Origin: Acidiferrobacteraceae bacterium
Lineage (GTDB): Bacteria > Pseudomonadota > Gammaproteobacteria > Arenicellales > UBA868
Reading direction: 5' to 3'
DNA: 44,372 nucleotides
Assembly (NCBI GenBank): GCA_002724185.1
Contig: PBOB01000060.1
Span: forward strand, 1 to 44,372
The notes beneath the pieces are model-generated. The model made no database searches and was not told the DNA's origin. It saw only the letters and a program-made list of their open reading frames with translations. Both the position numbers and the translations under genes were made by a program. Below are positions 43,155 to 44,372 of this stretch, piece after piece. The first letter of the stretch is position 1; every line of letters begins with the position of its first letter.

Positions 43155-44027
43155 ATGCGAGAGAAGGTAGGGCTAATCGGATATGGGGTAATGGGTAAGG
43201 TGATTGCTGATCGATTGAGTAATCAAGGATACGATGTATGCATCCATGATGCCCAGAAAACTACTTTAGATCAGGCAAAATCAGCAGGGCATTCTATATT
43301 TCGGACGCCAGATGAAGTTGCTAAACAAGTTACTATAATTTTACTTTCACTTGCCAAGCCAACACAGGTTATAGAAGTTGTTAATCGTATTGTAGATTCA
43401 GTAAAGACTGGCTCGTCGTCTAGCGTTATCATAGTCGACACAAGCACAGTCGATCCAACGACGTCAAGAGTATGCGCGTCAATTGCTGAAAACAAAGAGA
43501 TCGGGTACCTTGACTGCCCTGTTTTAGGTCGTCCGACTGCTTGCGGAAATTGGACGTTGCCAGTTGGTGGCCAAAATAAACTCATTGAGTGTGTGAGGCC
43601 TATTTTGGAAGTCTTTGCGAGCAACATAGTTCATGTTGGGCCTTCTGGCTATGGGAGCGCTATTAAGCTTCTAAATAACCTAATGTTTGGTTCGATCAAT
43701 TCGATCACTTGTGAAATTTTTGCTCTTTGTGAACGTTTGGAGTTAGAGACGCATGTGTTTTTCGATACCGTTGCAAACAGTGGCGCTGGAACCGTCAGTA
43801 ATTTATTTCGTGAGTTAGGGCCCAAGATCATCGATCAAGAGTTTACACCGACTTTTTCTATCGATAATCTGCACAAGGACCTAGAGCTTGGAATCTCAAT
43901 GGCATCTGAAATTGGTATGACACTTCCACTAAGTGAAATTAATCGAAACTTGAGTGAGGCTGCCCAAGCTGCTGGTTTTGGTCAGGAGGACACCTCAGCC
44001 CTCGTTAAAGTATACGAGCAACAGTAG
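43155..44027 (+). CDS. 3-hydroxyisobutyrate/6-phosphogluconate dehydrogenase-family protein
   Basis: NAD(P)-dependent beta-hydroxyacid dehydrogenase superfamily, 290 residues. The Rossmann motif GLIGYGVMG is at residues 6-14, the hinge follows near 165, and the catalytic Lys is K171 in SAIKLLNN. The substrate loop, usually D(A/V)PVSGG.xGA, reads DCPVLGRPTACGN, so the second Gly and the Gly-Ala are lost, which implies an unusual substrate. The ATG at 43155, with GGAGG eight bases upstream, is preferred to the TTG at 43140, which contains part of that ribosome-binding site. The LarA-type gene follows after 21 bases, so the two are co-transcribed. Confidence 0.88.
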   Translation: MREKVGLIGYGVMGKVIADRLSNQGYDVCIHDAQKTTLDQAKSAGHSIFRTPDEVAKQVTIILLSLAKPTQVIEVVNRIVDSVKTGSSSSVIIVDTSTVDPTTSRVCASIAENKEIGYLDCPVLGRPTACGNWTLPVGGQNKLIECVRPILEVFASNIVHVGPSGYGSAIKLLNNLMFGSINSITCEIFALCERLELETHVFFDTVANSGAGTVSNLFRELGPKIIDQEFTPTFSIDNLHKDLELGISMASEIGMTLPLSEINRNLSEAAQAAGFGQEDTSALVKVYEQQ

Positions 44028-44048
44028 AACTGATAACTGGGACCGACT

Positions 44049-44372
44049 ATGAAGGATATCTATTTAGATTATGGGTTGTCGAAAATGTTAATCAGCTTAC
44101 CTGAAAGTGCTGTTGTTGTAAGATACGGAGAGACTCATATTGATCCGAAGTCTGTTGATCCAATTGTGACTACCCGCACAGCTTTAGATGAACCCTTGGG
44201 CATGCCTCCGTTGAAGGAGCTTGCTGGCCCCGGGAAAACAGTGGCAATAGTGTTTCCCGATCGAGTAAAAGGTGGCGCGCATCGACTCGCGCATAGGCGA
44301 GTTTGTATTCCGATGATTTTGGAAGACTTGTTAACGGGTGGGTGCCATCTTTCAGATATTACTCTTGTCTGC
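44049..44372 (+). CDS. LarA-type (nickel-pincer lactate racemase family) protein, N-terminal part
   Basis: 108 codons are open to the window edge without a stop. The translated start fits the N-terminal domain of the LarA/DUF2088 family: YGLSKMLISLP, ALDEPLGMPPLKELAGPGKTVAIVFPD, and P.ILEDLLTGGCHLSDITLV. LarA enzymes racemise or epimerise 2-hydroxyacids with a nickel pincer nucleotide. The usual DD.TRP segment reads FPDRVKGG, so the Arg of that motif is replaced and the substrate is probably not lactate. It starts at the ATG at 44049, 21 bases after the dehydrogenase-family gene, and continues beyond the window. Confidence 0.8.
   Translation, partial: MKDIYLDYGLSKMLISLPESAVVVRYGETHIDPKSVDPIVTTRTALDEPLGMPPLKELAGPGKTVAIVFPDRVKGGAHRLAHRRVCIPMILEDLLTGGCHLSDITLVC

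Overview
This window most likely comes from a gammaproteobacterium. The evidence is the xseB-ispA-dxs isoprenoid block, a ParE-type topoisomerase IV subunit, Uup, YcaD-like and Mak-like proteins, and dapB next to greA. Base composition looks moderately AT-rich by eye, intergenic gaps are short, and TTG/GTG starts are frequent. The gene content suggests an aerobic heterotroph, plausibly marine, but the exact lineage cannot be fixed from sequence alone. No rRNA, tRNA, CRISPR array, insertion sequence or prophage was recognised.

Layout. 1-5.3 kb: an alkyltransferase-like repair protein converges on a leftward housekeeping operon (xseB, ispA, dxs, folE2, Mak-like sugar kinase). 5.4-8.7 kb: rubrerythrin and a DUF3501 protein, with a Fur/PerR-like box over the promoter, then parE. 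8.7-12 kb: a GNAT acetyltransferase, a flippase-like membrane protein and a DAO-type FAD oxidase. 12.1-16.4 kb: a polyferredoxin and an FAD reductase resembling AorA and AorC of tungsten aldehyde oxidoreductase but without the catalytic AorB, then moaA, dapB and greA. 16.4-24.2 kb: an MFS transporter, an EAL phosphodiesterase fused to a LysR-type ligand-binding domain, an XRE-like regulator, a PilB/GspE-type ATPase with a c-di-GMP-binding MshEN motif, and uup. 24.2-32.9 kb: a catabolic block (acyl-CoA dehydrogenase, aminoglycoside-phosphotransferase-fold protein, luciferase-like monooxygenase, aldehyde dehydrogenase, RidA, alpha/beta hydrolase, molybdopterin oxidoreductase).

33.5-44.4 kb is the most interesting part. 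A polyamine-type ABC importer is split around a three-gene core: an SDR-fold protein lacking the catalytic Tyr, a 583-residue protein fusing a glutamate-mutase-E-like region to a B12-binding domain, and a GlmL/MutL-type ASKHA reactivase. To the right lie a PhyH-type oxygenase, a 3-hydroxyisobutyrate-dehydrogenase-family protein and the start of a LarA-type (nickel racemase family) gene. Together they look like an undescribed B12-dependent pathway for an imported small molecule. Two intergenic regions of this block share an 11-base element containing the palindrome CTGTACAG; one copy sits midway between divergent -10 boxes, suggesting common control.

A second candidate system is a local c-di-GMP circuit, in which a ligand-sensing phosphodiesterase lies about 0.7 kb from an ATPase with a complete c-di-GMP motif. 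All functional statements come from motif reading by eye; no database search was possible.
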